Numbered from the stretch's first letter, positions 10,111 through 23,266 are shown. The stretch: 64,000 nt of DNA from Cryptomeria japonica (GCF_030272615.1 NC_081414.1:333421427-333485426); one strand, 5' to 3'. The notes: a model not told the origin generated them from the sequence alone. A program made the numbers and translations.

Positions 10111-11296
10111 TAATACTCTTCGACAATTCTTTTCCTAGTCATCAAACTTCTATTCTTATCACCAATTATCTGATTTTTTGAATGATTGAATCTTACACAC
10201 CTAGGAGTCTTAGGATTTTTATGATTTTTCAGACTCTTGGCCTCTTTATTCTGCACTAGTGTTTGCACCTTCTCCTTGATTCTCAAGCTTTTCCAGAATA
10301 GTTTGTACTTAATTCTAGGTCTGCACTTGCTTTCCTTTATTTGCACTGGTATCCTGATCATCTGAATCATATCTGTAAGATTTGATCTATCTCTCATTTC
10401 CTTCATCAACCTTCACATTAGCACTTTCAACTATCTTTCTCAATCTCTTATTATAACATCGGTAGGCCTTACTCTTAGTAGAATAACCAATAAAGTTTCC
10501 TTCATCACTTTCATCTCTTCTGATATAGCATTTACTACCAAAAATTTTGAAATATCTAACTATAGGAGCATGACCAAACCATAACTCATAAGGAGTCTTA
10601 CCAGTATCACCTTTGATATGAACATGGTTGAAAGTATACACTGTAGTACTCACAACTTCTCTCCAATAGCTATACTGAACATTTCCTTCAATCATCATGA
10701 TTCTAGAAGCTTCCTAAACTATCCTATTCTTCCACTCCATAGCACCATTATGTTGAGGGTCCATGGATAAGATAACTATCTCTTCACCGCATGCTCTTCA
10801 CAGAAAGAATTGAACTCATCAGAGGTAAATTCACCACCTCTGTCAGATCTCAGACATTTCAGCTTTTGTCTAGTCTCTGTCTCAACCATAGCTTTGAAAA
10901 TCTTGAACTTCTCCAATGCTTCAGACTTCTCCCTTAAGAAAGTAACCCACATCATTTTTGAAAAGTCATCAATAAGCAACATGAAATACATTTCACCCTA
11001 CAAGCTTCTCACTCTAGAAGGACCACACAAATCAGTATGCACAAGATCGAATGTTCCATTAGAAGTATATTGTTTGGCTTTGAAATACAATCTTATCTGC
11101 TTCCCTCACAGACATTCTTTACAAATTGGATTAGAAGGTTTTACAATCTTAGGAAGATCTCTTACAACTTTAGTAGAACTTATCTTCACCATGCAATCAA
11201 AATTCACATGACACATCCTTTTATGTCATAACCGACTTTCATCAATCTGAGCAATCAAATAAAATTTACCACCAACATTGAAGTGAAAGATATTAC
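10111..11296 (-). pseudogene. Integrase and GAG-pre-integrase of Copia fragment I
   Basis: Minus strand. Reading from 11296 down: a GAG-pre-integrase segment with HVNFDCMVK and DLPKIVKPSNPICKEC, then an integrase core with DLVHTDLCGPSR and LRSDRGGEF, then KTPYELWFGHAP and FGSKCYIRRDE, then a decayed linker to RT. Stops occur near 11228, 11107, 11000, 10775 and 10715. The glutamate-bearing NG.VER region is unrecognisable. Homology ends near 11296, next to the proposed LTR of Gypsy element H. Confidence 0.8.
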
Positions 11297-12390
11297 TGTG
11301 TCGACTTGAATTTAATCATCAAAATACTACCTGCAACATATTAGTTTCACAAAATACAAAGGAAATGCTACAAGAAATCCAAACTCAACCAATGAAACTA
11401 CATGAAATGAATATTAAAATAAAAACATTATTTTTACCTTCATGATTTAAGTCTCATTGTGTCCTAACTCCACTGTTCTTGGTTGCAGATGATGTGCTCT
11501 CAGACAAGCAATGATAGCTTCCAAGATGGCATGTGAAGAATGGACTGATAACTGATAGTTAACTGATACTATGATATGCAATGCTAAATGATTATCTTAA
11601 GTGAGAAATGCTAATTCCTTCAAGATTAAAACTCACAGATGCATAAGTTTTCACAAATTGTTAATTTGAAAAATCACTTGAAGACTAACTCTTTCTCAAC
11701 TCAAAATCCCACATTTATAGACTTTGAGAGGATATGATGATGTGGCCTAGATAAATGGTCATGATCAGATTTGCAGATTTGGATGGCTATGACCACAGAT
11801 GAAGGTTGGGAGAAAGGGGGAAGGAGAAGACAAGTGTCACTCATCTCACCTTGACTGGGTTGCTGACTGAGGGAATCTAGGGATGGTTGGAGAAGATTTA
11901 GGCATGAGAGGACAAGTGGACTCAAGTCCTTCCTAAGATGTAAGGATGTTGGAGAGAATATAGAAGAAGGTTAAGAAATATGTGTACGTACACAATATTT
12001 CATTTATTTTGGAGGTTGAAGATAAGTGGCTAATAAATGTTTTATTTATTTTAATTTTGTTGAATTCATTTAACCACATGATAGATGAGTTGGCAAAGGA
12101 AAGTTGAAGTTGAGATGGAAGGATGAGTTGGAAAATGGATTAAATAATTAAGAAATCATTTAATATGTGAGACTATAGGATAGAAGAATAACCATTAAAT
12201 ATTAGATATTTAATTGATTGATTAGAGGAAAAGGATAAATGAATTAATTAATAAAATGTTTCAATTAAATTAATTAATAGAAGGACATGAAATGAATTAA
12301 ATAAATTAATCTTTTCAAATTAACTATTTAATAGAATAAAAATTATTAAATATATATTTAATTGCTCATAGCTATTTTTATGTGTATACA
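11297..12390 (-). repeat. Probable 3' LTR of Gypsy H
   Basis: Inferred, not proven by a matched pair. On the minus strand it begins TGTATACACA immediately after a purine tract. It contains a TATA-like CTATAAATG near 11711-11719 and could end in CGACACA next to Copia fragment I at about 11297. No coding sequence is recognised. The left limit may be off by a few bases because no second copy is seen in the window. Confidence 0.45.
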
Positions 12391-12404
12391 TTTTGCCCCT
12401 CTTT
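12391..12404 (-). other. Polypurine tract of Gypsy H
   Basis: Minus-strand AAAGAGGGGCAAAA directly precedes TGTATACACA. A G-rich tract followed by TGTA is typical of the 3' LTR start in plant Gypsy elements. It primes plus-strand DNA synthesis. Confidence 0.55.
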
Positions 12405-13430
12405 GAAATGATGTTGAGACAACACTATTTCAAAGATTAAATCAAGTCTCAATAGTGCCTGATGGAGATAAAAAATCCTGATTGTGTGCCCCCTTGGGAG
12501 ATTGATCATGAAATTGTTGAAAAATTTGGATAAGCGATTGATCTCACGATAATTGAAAAGGTCCTTCAATTAAATTCATTTGTGAAAAATAAATAAAATT
12601 GCCCCATTTTAATAGCATTAATTACCCTTCCAAATGGTAAATATAAAATTAGCCAAAGGTAATTTTAATTTCATTTGCATCCTTGTTAGCTTTTGAAGAG
12701 AATTGTCTTTGGTGAGGTGGAAAAATGGTGATCCCGTTGAGAATCATCGATTTGAGCGCCTATCCGGTATGTACCTTATCCTAAGCTTTTTTGCAACTTG
12801 TTGTACAATTTTCCATGTTTTTCGGCACGTGTGACGCTATTTTTTTAAATTTTATTTTTGGCTTTATGTTTTAATGCTTTTGATTTGCATGTTAGCGCTT
12901 TTGCATTGGATGTTAACACTTTTGATTATTTTAGGGCATTTGTTTTTTATGTTCACGCCTTTGTGATTTATGTTAGCGCTCTTGTTAATTGAGTGCATAT
13001 GCTTTGAGTGTTCGCGCATATGTGTGTTTCAGCACCTGTGTTCAATAGAATAGCGCTTTTGATAAAAAGATTATCGCTTTTGTTTCAGATGAATTTGTTT
13101 GATGATGTTCATGCTAAAATTCATTTTGATGATGTGATTGATGCATTTTGATGCGCAATTGTGATTAATAGGTATTCGATTGAAGTCTTGATTGATAGAA
13201 ATTTGATAATGATGATTGATAGGATAAATGATTGATTGATTTGATTTGATTTGATTTGATAAATTGATAGATTAGCTCTAAGAAACCAATGTATTTTATG
13301 ATGAAAAGCATTGCAGAGTTTGATTGAACTCATTTGATTGATAGAAAACCATGATTGATAGGTTTAGATTGATTTGATAGCCTGATTTGCTTCATTTGAA
13401 AAGATTTACAAATTGTTGATGTGATAGATT
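12405..13430. other. Spacer upstream of the plant-mobile-domain ORF, with a reiterated motif
   Basis: No gene recognised. The stretch 12870-13084 repeats a short word close to TGTTAGCGCTTTTG about eight times, with copies near 12870, 12891, 12911, 12951, 12971, 13010, 13051 and 13071. Spacing is irregular, about 20-40 bases. It lies some 400 bases upstream of the antisense ORF and could be its control region; this is inference. The rest is AT-rich. Confidence 0.5.
13231..13260. repeat. TTGAT microsatellite
   Basis: Short run of TTGAT repeats, four perfect units at 13241-13260 preceded by two ATTG units. It lies in the AT-rich leader of the antisense ORF of Gypsy H. Confidence 0.8.
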
Positions 13431-15403
13431 AGCGATGTCTTTGATTTGATAGATAGATGATTGATGTTTGATAGAGATCAAATTCTCTTGTTAAACAAGA
13501 GAAACTCGATGTTCTCCAGTGTCAGGAGAAATTCTCGGCTATGCGCCACCTAGTGACAAAGCTTACACAGGTCGAGATTAGACACATAGATGCTTGTGGA
13601 TTATGCCATTTGTTATATATGCTTGATATTACCCATAATAGGGGATTGTTGAATGCCTTAGCAGAGAGATGGCATAACGAGCATAACACTTTCCACTTGC
13701 CCACTAGTTAGATTAGTGTGACACTTGAGTATGTCTATAGGATTTTCCACATCCCTGTGACTGATGAGTTAGTCCAGTATGATTTTCAAGATCATAGAGG
13801 GCTAGAGGTTTGCAGAGCCGTGTTTGGTGATGAGAGCATTTCTAGAGGAGAGATCCGATGGGAGGATATGATCATGTATTATGAGACTCTCCCTATGATT
13901 CTTGCAGGTTTGATTGGTGGATTCATCTATCCAGATAGGAGATCTTGAGGTTTTGTTGTTGGCTGGGGTGAGATTATTCAGAGCATGATGCAGTATCAGA
14001 CTCAATATGCGTGGGGTGTTTGTATGCTCTCTCATTTGAATCATGATCTTCATCAGGTTTTTTTCGATGAGAGTGCTAGTCTATTGATAGGATGCACACT
14101 TTTACAGATCTAGTGCTAGGAGCATATTGCTATTACTTGGCCTATCCATCATAGAGTTTGTGGGGAGAGGCATCCATATGTCTATTTATATGTAGGTATC
14201 CTTACTCAACATAAGCTAGGTAAGATGGAATATTGGCATTGGGTTCTAGATTCACTGGATAGTGTTATTTGGAGACCTTATATCAACTGTGAGCCTTGGA
14301 TGGATGATGCACAAACACTACCATATATTATGCAGAGTAGATATGTCATTGGTCGTATGCCATACATTATTGAGCGATAGTTAATTAGTCGCATTTTGAG
14401 ACAGTTTGGTATCATTCAACACATGCCTACTGGTGTTACGATATATGCATGATGGTACAAGGATAGGCAAGATTGGGGACCGTCTTTGTATTTTGAGATA
14501 GCACGCGCAGAGTTTCTGGCTACTCCTAAGGTGGCTTATGATTTGAGATTGCACATTCTAGATCCCGGGGTTACTGCAGATTATGCTCAGTACATGCTTG
14601 CACACCCATTTCCTCATATTACCGATCCAACAGATCCTCCTCCCAGCTCAGGAGATGAGGAGGATGATTCTGATGATCCCATCATTAGGAGATGGAGATG
14701 AAGATGAGAGCTTAGAGCTGCTTAGGAGGCCGAAGGTGATGGAGAGGGAGGAGATGGAGGCAGAGGTGGTAGGAGACCCGAATGGAGAGGAGGTCGATTG
14801 AGAGTCTGTGGAGGACATTTTGGACCAGTTGGCAGGATTGGGAGACCACTTCCCATGGGTGGGAGAGATGCAGGATAGATTGGGAGGGATACTGGCAGGG
14901 CAGGTATGAGATCAGCAAGAGGGATACCCTCTATAGGAGGAGGCAGGATTACTAGACTAGATGGGGGTTGTGAGAGAGGCATTGATTTTGGTTAGATTCA
15001 GCCAGACCCTAGGGTTATTGTAGCTCATGGCGGAGAGGATGAGGATCCAAAGGATCATGTTCCACTTATTAGACGATGGGTTCTGTGAGCTACTCGGGCT
15101 GAGATTCCAACAGGTGGACAAGGAGGTGGAGATGAGAGGATTGAGGGTCATGTTCCTCAAAAGGATGTGCTAGAGAAGGAGACCTTAGAGAGTCTTAGAG
15201 CACATATAGAGCAACTTAGAGCACAGGTACAAACACTCATGATAGAGAGAGAGACAGGGCTGTTAGGAGACACCAGGATACTCAGGGTCTCCTTGATCAT
15301 AATCAGCAGGTTGGATCGAGCACTCTCTCAGCTGATATCATTAGAGAACTATTTCAGGTCAGGAAGGAGACATCACACTAGTGACGATTATATAAGGATT
15401 TAG
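13431..15403 (+). pseudogene. Plant mobile domain (PMD)-like ORF, antisense in Gypsy H
   Basis: Resembles the plant mobile domain (PF10536) found in MAIN/MAIL-type plant proteins and in transposons. Signature parts in one frame from about 13490 are LLNALAERWHNEHNTFHLP, then SVTLEYVYRIFHIPVTDE, then WEDMIMYYETLP. Later pieces (EHIAITWPIHH, PYIIER.LISRILRQFG, QHMPTGVTIYA) have the spacing of the domain's C-terminal half. An acidic tail (SSGDEEDDSDDP) and a short coiled coil (15167-15300) follow. At least six stops and frameshifts break it, for example TAG at 13709 and TGA at 13946. It is convergent with the Gypsy pol gene, so it looks like an extra antisense ORF of the element, not a host gene. 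Confidence 0.65.
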
Positions 15404-17544
15404 TTGCAGAGAGCCAGAGAGCAGGTAGCTATCATACCAATGTGAGGATGGATACTAGCAACGGTGGAGTCATGGGACCTCCTCATAGGAGTGGTGATCA
15501 TGTGAGACAGGCATCTGGAGGATCTTCTCGCCCATAGCCATAGAGATCGACATAGTCAGGTGGTAGTGGTACATCAAAACCTTGACTTGATTTATATTGA
15601 TGAGGCACTTGTATTTTTGATCCGATATAATTTTATACTTGGAATTTTTATTATTTTATGATGATCTATATGTAGACGTGGACTCTATATGATGATCTTT
15701 TATTGTGCATGTTACTCTATATGATGATGATCTATATGCATTGGTTACATGGATGATGTTCTTTTCTTTTCTTTATATGATGATGATGTTCTATATGATG
15801 CAATGATGAATTAAATGAAAAATGCTTTTAATTTTTGATGATCATGGATGCAAATGAATGAGTGATTTTATTTCATTTTTAATGTGAAGGATGGTGTAAA
15901 TGCAAACGATCTATATGCAAATGTAAATGAATGAGTGATTTTATTTCATTTTTAATGCAAAGGATGATGTAAATGCAAATGATCTACATGATATGTTTTT
16001 TATTTTTTTATTTTTATATGTAATGCTTATAATGCTTATGAATCTAAGTGCAAAAATGCAACTAAATGATCTTAATGAACTTCAATGATAATGCAAATAA
16101 TAATGATGATAAACTACATGATTAATGAAATGCACTTAATGGAATGCAAACTAATGCAATGATTGAAATGCAACTAAATGAAATGGATGATGATTAAAAT
16201 GATTCTAAAAATGAATGCACTTGCAATGATCAAATACAAATTGTTTTTGTTTGTCCAAGTATACTCAATCTTTATTTATGACTATTGATTTATGAATGAA
16301 ATGAAATGCAACTAATAATGAATGCTTATAATACAGACGAATAATGAGATAATATGAAAAAATGATCTAACCAAAAATGATACTTCCATTCTTCATATGT
16401 TGTCTTATAACAATGCTTAATTTCATCATTGAGCTCTTTTTTTTAAAAAATGTTGTAAGAAGATACAAGCAACTTGACATAAAGATCCAAGTTGCCATGA
16501 GTATTTATTACATGGATTTTGATATAGCAAGTTTATACAAGCAACATGATATAATGAATCAAGTTGACCTAAGTATTTCTTACAGAACAGACAAGGATCA
16601 TCCCCTTTCATGAATGACTCAGAACATCCTTCTTGATCTTTTGCTGATCATATCCTTAGACAAGTACATACCTTAATAAGAGATAAACCACAGACATCAA
16701 TCAAAGAAAATAATCATGCCCCATCATAGCTTCTCTAGTTATGGACATCCTTGAGTCGCATAGAGTACATGATTAGCAATAAAATCAAGATATAAACACT
16801 AAATCTTGTATGTCATTCACATGTTCTCATGGTCATTAATTGATATAATCATCTTGATGAATGATCATTGATAATCCTTTATTACTTGCTAGTTGTTTTT
16901 TTGTATCCAGAGTTTCACGATTCAGTTGTTATAAAAGGCCTTGATCTTCGTTGCTTTGTTTCTCATTATCTGTTTCAAAATCCTAGGTGTTTTTGGTTTT
17001 TCTAAGTTTTTCGAATGTTTTGGATTTTCAAAGATTTAAAAGATCACCTTAGCAAAAGGAATTAGGATTTTACCCCTAGTGGAAACAAAAATTTATTATG
17101 GATGTACGAATTGATCAAGATCCAAACCATGGCAAGATAAAATGTAGATTGATTGATTTTGATAAAATCTAATATAGTGACTACGACAAGTATGCCAAAG
17201 ATTGATAACTGTTGGTAAGCTGCATATTTCTTGCTAATAGTTTAGAGCAATGGATGTGAAATATGAAAAATGGATGAGCTAGGATAGATGGAAGCGGTAG
17301 ATGCGATAGGATGGAGTGGATAGGTGCACAAAGAGATCTCATAGATGGAAGAACTCACTTTTAGATACCGCCTATTTACCAGGTTTTCATTGTCTACATT
17401 TATTGCATTTTTTCATATTTTGATTTTTTTCTTCTTTTCTGCTGTTTTATGCTTTTTAGGGATTTTCTGCTCTTCTGATTTTTACTGATTTCTTCAAGAC
17501 TTTATATGCTTTTTATTGATTTTCTCCCAGACTTTATATCTCAA
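15404..17544. other. Non-coding spacer between the PMD ORF and pol of Gypsy H
   Basis: No gene seen. It is AT-rich, with many ATGATGATCTATATG-like words around 15650-15800. A tandem direct repeat of 73-base period has copies at 15852-15924 and 15925-15990, each starting AAATGAATGAGTGATTTT. The right part (16300-17500) shows no repeat or ORF I can support. Confidence 0.5.
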
Positions 17545-18900
17545 ACATAGAATTTCTTGAGATGGATAGAATTGATAGGTTCATCAAACCAATCACCTTC
17601 AAGGGTAGATAACTTGTACGCTTCTGAGCCATATGATGCTACTATGACAAAAGGACCTAACCAATTTGGTTCAAATTTACCCTTCTTTTCTCAGTCTTGC
17701 TAATTTCTCGGATTCTCCCTTAGAACTATATCTCCTATCTAAAAAATGTGTGGCTTGACTCCGTGATTATAGCTTCTTGCCATTCTTTGTTGATATAACT
17801 TCAAATGATTTGTTGCATTTTGTTGATGTTCCTGAATCAACTCAAGTTCTTGAAGCCTAGAGACTCGTTCTTCTTCTTCTTCTGGTATAAGACCTTTCAA
17901 GGAAACTCGTAGAGAAGGTATCTCTATTTCTATTGGTAATATGGCTTCTGATCCATAGACTAAGCAATATGGAGTTTCCCCTGTTGGTGTGCGGATGTTG
18001 GTTCGATATGCCCAAAGAGCAGGATTTAGTTGAATGTGCCAATCTTTTCCAGCTTCATTGAATGTTTTCTTCAATATTTTTAAAATAGTCTCGTTTGATG
18101 CCTCATCTTGACCATTTCCTTGTGGATAATATAGAGTAGAAAACCTATGTTGGATATGGAATTGATCACATAGTTCCTTTACATCTTGATTCTTAAATGG
18201 TCGTCCATTATCAGTGATAATGGTCATAGAAACACCATAGTGATAGATTATATAATTCAAGATGAATGATGAAATTTATTTTCCTATCACTTTTGTCAAA
18301 GTCACTGCTTCAATCCCTTTAGTGAAAGATTCAGTAGCAGTCAGAATGAACTTATGTCCATTAGAGGATGAAGGATTTATCTTAACTACCAAATCAAGGC
18401 CCCATTGAGAAAATGGCCATGATCCTACCATAGGATACAATTCTTGTGCTAGTGCATGAATGAGATTCCCATGGATCTGACATTTTTTACATTTCTTGGC
18501 ATATGTGAATGAATCTCTCACCATAGTAGGCCAATAGTAACCCATACGAAGAAGTTTCTTAGCCAGTGTTAATCCACTTGAGTGTGTGCCACAAATACCT
18601 GTGTGAACTTTGTTAAGAACTTTATCAGATTCTTCATGTTTAAGACATCTCAATAAAGTACTATCTAAACCTTTTCTATATAAGGTATCAACAATAATAG
18701 TATAGTGGGATGACTGATGGATAAAATTTCTTCTCTGATTACGTGATAGGTTAGGAGGAAGGATACTCACTTTTAAGTACTGATAAGTTTGGCCATATAA
18801 GGATTGACTGGTTCCCAATATATGGCAAATCATGTAGGTATGCTGGGATTGAATGGTAGGGATTAACATATCTTCCACCAAGAATTCACAACATTGCTGA
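17545..18900 (-). pseudogene. Integrase of Gypsy H
   Basis: Ty3/Gypsy integrase on the minus strand. The zinc-binding H2C2 domain is visible as HTGICGTHSSG followed by CKKCQIHG (18620-18480). The catalytic core has GLDLVVKI (first Asp), TDNGRPF (second Asp) and NGQDEASNETI (Glu), all retained. The C-terminal part includes PTGETPYCLVYG, a PNWLGPFVI segment and LKKFYV near 17560. A TAA near 18273 breaks the core, with further stops after 17739. No chromodomain is seen, which fits Tat and not a chromovirus. Confidence 0.88.
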
Positions 18901-19290
18901 TTCTCCTAATTCTACAAGAGAGATGCTATTGTAGCCATTGTATCTGCTGCTTTATTCTCATTTCTTAGGATCTGAGTGAATGATACTTCTTAAAAGTGTT
19001 CTTTAAACTCTTCCACCAACTATTTGTAGGGCATGAGCTTGTCATCCTTAGTTTGATAATCACCACTTATTTGGTTGATGATAAGCTATGAATCACCATA
19101 GACATGTAATTCCTTGATATTCCATTCAATAGCCATTTTGAGACCAATAGTCAATGCTTCATATTCTGTAGTATTGTTTGTACATGGAAACCACAGTCTA
19201 TATGATTTTGGAATTATGTGTAGATGAACAAAATTCCTGCACGTGATCCATATTGTGTATAAGAACCATCAAAGTACAACTCCCAAAAAT
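18901..19290 (-). pseudogene. Second (additional) RNase H-like remnant of Gypsy H
   Basis: After the canonical RNase H the frame continues with FWELYFDGSYTQYGSRAGI, the usual opening of the extra RNase H domain in plant Tat elements. It then decays with several stops; a MKH.LLVSKWLLNGI segment and DSELI-like remnants near 19100 fit the rest of the domain. Presence of this domain between RNase H and integrase is the main reason for assigning H to Tat. Confidence 0.6.
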
Positions 19291-19861
19291 TTGTACTTAT
19301 TGTCAGAATGTCGACATTAGGAAATTCAATATAGAATGTCATGTCATCTTGTAAGGGTTCTTTAGCTAATTGATCAACAATGACCCGTCCTTTGATAAAT
19401 TTTCGATCAACATACTCTATATCAAACTCACTTAGTACCATAACCCACTTTTCTAGTCTGCCTATCAAAGTTGACTTGTTCAGCAAATACTTCAGTGGAT
19501 CTGTCTTTGCTATCAGTTTCATAGAATGAGTCAGCATATAATGTTGCAGCTTCTGAGTTGCAAATACAACTACTAGGCATATCTTCTCTATTGACATATA
19601 ATTCAATTCATAGCCAACAAGTGTTCTACTGATGTAATACACTGCTCTTTCTTTTCCTTCTTCATCATGTTGTGCTAGGAGAGCTCCTAATGATACATTT
19701 GTTGCTAAGATATAAAGTAACAATGATTTCCCTTTGATTGGTGATTCAAGTACTCGAGGATTCATGAGATATTCTTTGATTTGCATAAAATCCTCTTCAC
19801 ACTTTTGATCCCATTTTAATGGAACGTTCTTATGTAAAAGATGAGTGAATGGATGACACAT
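19214..19861 (-). pseudogene. RNase H of Gypsy H
   Basis: Open for about 215 codons. RT-RNase H landmarks: LKWDQKCEEDFMQIKEYL, LYILATNVSLGALLAQ, ERAVYYISRTL, YMSIEKICLVVVFATQKL, TDPLKYLLNKSTLIGRLEKW and LSEFDIEY. It directly follows RT with one stop between them (19868-19870) and leads into the second RNase H-like segment at its C-terminal end. Confidence 0.85.
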
Positions 19862-20700
19862 GTCTGCTAATTAAGAGACAAATCTTTTGATTGATTGCAA
19901 TCTTCCTTGTAAAGAACGCAATTGACTTATGTTCCTAGGGGACTCCATTTCCATGATAGCTTTGACCTTTTCTAGATCTACTTCAATTCCACGAGTTGAT
20001 ATTATGTACCCAAGAAGTTTTCCAGAGGTTACTCCAAATGCACATTTCTTTGGGTTTAATCTTAACTGATATCTTTCAAGCCTATGAAAGATCTTGCCCA
20101 AGATGTTCAAATGTTATTTTCTTGTATGAGATTTTGCAAGTATATCATCTACATAATCTTCCATAAATGTATGCATCATATCATGGAAAATTGTTTTCAT
20201 AGATCTTTGATAAGTTTTTCCTGCATTCTTAAGCCCAAATGGCATAACATTCCACTAGTAAGTACCCCATGCATAGGTGAATGTTATCTTTTTTGGATCT
20301 TCAGGGGAGATTTTTATTTGATTGTATCCTGAGAATATATCCATTAATGAAAACATCTCATGTCCTGCTGATAAGTCCACAATTATATCAATGTTGGGTA
20401 GTGGGAAATCATCTTTGGGACATGCCTTGTTTAGAACTCTAAAATTAGTGTAGACTCTTATACTTTTATCTAGCTTTGACACTAGAACAATACTTGAAAC
20501 CCATTCTGGATAAGCAATAGGTCTTATGAAACCCACATCTAATAGTTTCTTTAGCTCATATTTCAGAAGGAGAGCGATGTGTGGATGCATCTTCCTTAGA
20601 TTTTGTTTAAGTGGTTTTTCTTTTAGATCCACATTGAGATGATGCATGATAAGATATAGATTAAGTCCTGACATGTCTGCATAGGACCAAGCAAAATTTA
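19862..20700 (-). pseudogene. Reverse transcriptase of Gypsy H
   Basis: Ty3/Gypsy RT on the minus strand. Landmarks in order: ELKKLLDVGFIRPIAYPEW, VLVSKLDKSIRVYTNFRVL, ACPKDDFPLPNID, FSLMDIFSGYNQIKI, VMPFGLKNAGKTYQ, the catalytic YVDD at 20144-20155, LRLNPKKCAFGV and GYIISTRGIEVD. In-frame stops near 20257 and 20115 disable it. Confidence 0.9.
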
Positions 20701-22285
20701 TTTGTCTTTGTCTAAATAATTCTATGTATTATTTCCTCTCTTTATCTGATAATGATGTAATAGAATGAAGTATCTTGGGATCCTTTGGTGTGCCATTTTT
20801 TATTACTTTTGTTGGTTCTATTAGAATAGTAGATCTCTCCTGAAAAATACGGAGGAAGGATGTCAAACTTTCCATCTTCTGGTGCCTCAAAGAGGTTTTC
20901 ACCGTTAGATACGCCCTTTATTTTTCCTTTTGATTGATCTAGTGTTGCCATGAAATGGTTTTCAACACTAGGTCTTTTTCCTTATTTTATTTCAATTTTG
21001 CGGCTAGAAAGTTTGGCATTCTGCTAATTGCAAGAAATGTTACTTGATTCCACGATGGAAGATATCTTAGGGATTATGGGTTTGATAACATTAAGATACA
21101 CAACTAAGTCATAGTCATTGGAAAATCAATTAGTTCTGGATGAAGAAGGGGTAAGTCATAGTCATCGTCATTGTTAGGTGCTTCAAGGTTCATGACATAA
21201 TAGTCATAATTTGGCATAGAGTAGGTAATGTCATAGATAGAATGATCTTGAGGATAGTCTCTCCCAAGTGTTCTCCAATTAGTTCTAACAACATCAGTAT
21301 TGGTATTTTGTAGTTCACACTCAAGTGACTCTTCATCTAACGTGTTTCCCTTAAATGAATGGATTATATCAACACACACATCTTTAGTATTGCAAGTTCC
21401 TTCTTGATTAATTTCAATAGATTCATTTGTATTTTGAAGTTGACATACTTGTGTACATGATATGGAGGATTCTTTTGCTAGCTTTTGTCTTCTCTTGAAC
21501 TCAACTTCGTCTAGACTAATAGTCAATCCTACTTGACTATCTCTTAGTTCTTCTATGGTTCTTCCATTCCTTGGTACATCTTTCTCCTCATTTGATAGAA
21601 ATCTGATATTTCCTGATGCTTGATCCATATATGTTTGTGCTTCTTATGGCATTACTTCTTGGTCTTTTTCATCCTCTTTCTTTTGTTGTCTTGTATATGC
21701 CTCTTTTCTTTGAATTTTGAGGTCTTCTTGTCTTGTTTCAAACTCCATCTTTTGTTTTGTAAAAGACAAGTCTTCATTTGTGATAGCTTCTTGCTCTTCA
21801 TTATTTTCTTCACTTGATATACTAGATGATACATCTGGACCCCATTCATAGTTATTTGAATCTGTCTCTGAACCATTGTCTAGGATTACACCACTGTACC
21901 ATACAGGAATATTATATGGTGCAAATAGTTCTCTGATTTTTGTCATCTCTGCTTTTACTACTTCTAGAATATCTTGTTCAGATTTCGTATTTGCTCATAT
22001 TCCTTGAACTTGTTTACAAGATTCTTCTTCTCTTTTGATTGCAAGTTCTTCTTCCTGTTTCTCATGTTCTTCTTGTTTTTGCTTATTGGCTACTATTTAT
22101 GCTACTTGATGTAGCTTTTCTTGCCATTGTTCTTCTTTAGAGACTGTTTTCTTTCTCCACTTTGGTTGTTGATAATTATGTTGCTTTTGATTTGGTTTTG
22201 AATATCCAAGTCTTGATTTATCTTCTTTAGATTGCGAGTGAGGACAAATAGGTTCTGAAATACTTTGATGTCGCTTACCAATTGG
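20701..22285 (-). pseudogene. Protease-RT linker of Gypsy H
   Basis: A poorly conserved, glutamate- and lysine-rich region between protease and RT. Three fragments are open (22102-22335, 21644-21946, 21104-21628). The last contains DESSELEC-like acidic text and an aromatic run PNYDYYVMNLEAP; the middle is strongly coiled-coil-like (EFETRQEDLKIQRKEAY). A long acidic linker here is common in Tat elements. No enzyme motif is seen. Confidence 0.6.
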
Positions 22286-23266
22286 TCATTTTTCTTCATA
22301 TCTAATTTTTTGCATGATCTTATAACCAATGCCATATTGCTCTATGGGAATATTTACTTCTACAATTGTTTCTATAGTTTCATTTTCATCTTTGTACAAC
22401 CAACCAAGAATGTCCTTGTCTTCAGTTTCTTCTGCAAGTGTTCCAGCTCTAACAAACGCTCCATTGAACATTTCTTTTGATTTTTCTAAGATCCATGGTT
22501 GGACATTTGTAGGCTTTCCATATGATTTAGTTGATAGTGGAAAATTATGCAAAGAATATTTTCCCATTCCTTCATCATTTAATTTGAACTTTTTCTCGAA
22601 AGTTTCCCATAACTTTTCTTGAATTTCTTTGGTAGGATATACTGATTCTGTGTTATGTGGAACTCTTGTATCTTGTGTTGGCTTCAGATTATTGCAATAT
22701 TGGCTTGAGTCTACAATTATAGTGACTTCTTGTCCCTCATGAGGAAACTTTACACATTGGTGATATGTAGAAGGATCTACTTGCATGTTGTGAATCCATG
22801 GCCTTCCCAGAAGAATGATAAAAGAGAGGTTCAAATCTAAAATCTGACATAATGTATTCCTTTCCACAGGTCCTATTTTGATTGGTAAAACCATAGTTCC
22901 TTTAGAAGAATGCTCCTCTTCATCATAAGCCTTAATGGTTATTTTCTTCTTTGGATCTATTGCATGTTCTAAATATCCCAAAGCCTTTATTTAATTTAAT
23001 GCACAAATATTTAAGCCTGCTCCACCATCTATGAGTACGCATTTGAAATGAGTTTTATTGATGGCGACTTCAACATGTAAGGGAGCATTGTGAGGATGTT
23101 GCAAGGATGCATCATCATTTTTAGAAAATGATAAGAAATGAGGGGCTATAAGGTGTCCCACAATGTTTTGGAGCTGATCTACATCCAAGTCTTTTGAAAC
23201 TGTTGTTTCCATTAGAGCTTTTTTAAAAATTTCCTTATGTATAGGTGAAAATTTGAGAAGTTCCAA
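22286..23266 (-). pseudogene. Aspartic protease region of Gypsy H
   Basis: Minus strand. The active-site word VLIDGGAGLNIC lies at about 23003-23040. The downstream half reads ILDLNLSFIILLGRPWIHNM and HQCVKFPHEGQEVTI, the conserved flap and C-terminal segment of Gypsy proteases of this lineage. A short gap with stops near 22985 separates the two halves. The protease would cleave the Gag-Pol precursor. Confidence 0.82.

Noticed and set aside
9927-10181. Plus-strand ORF over the Copia I linker
   Set aside because: A shadow of the minus-strand Copia sequence; its translation has no family resemblance.
13431-15403. PMD ORF as a host MAIN/MAIL-type gene
   Set aside because: Many stops and frameshifts, and its position between integrase and polypurine tract of Gypsy H points to the element.
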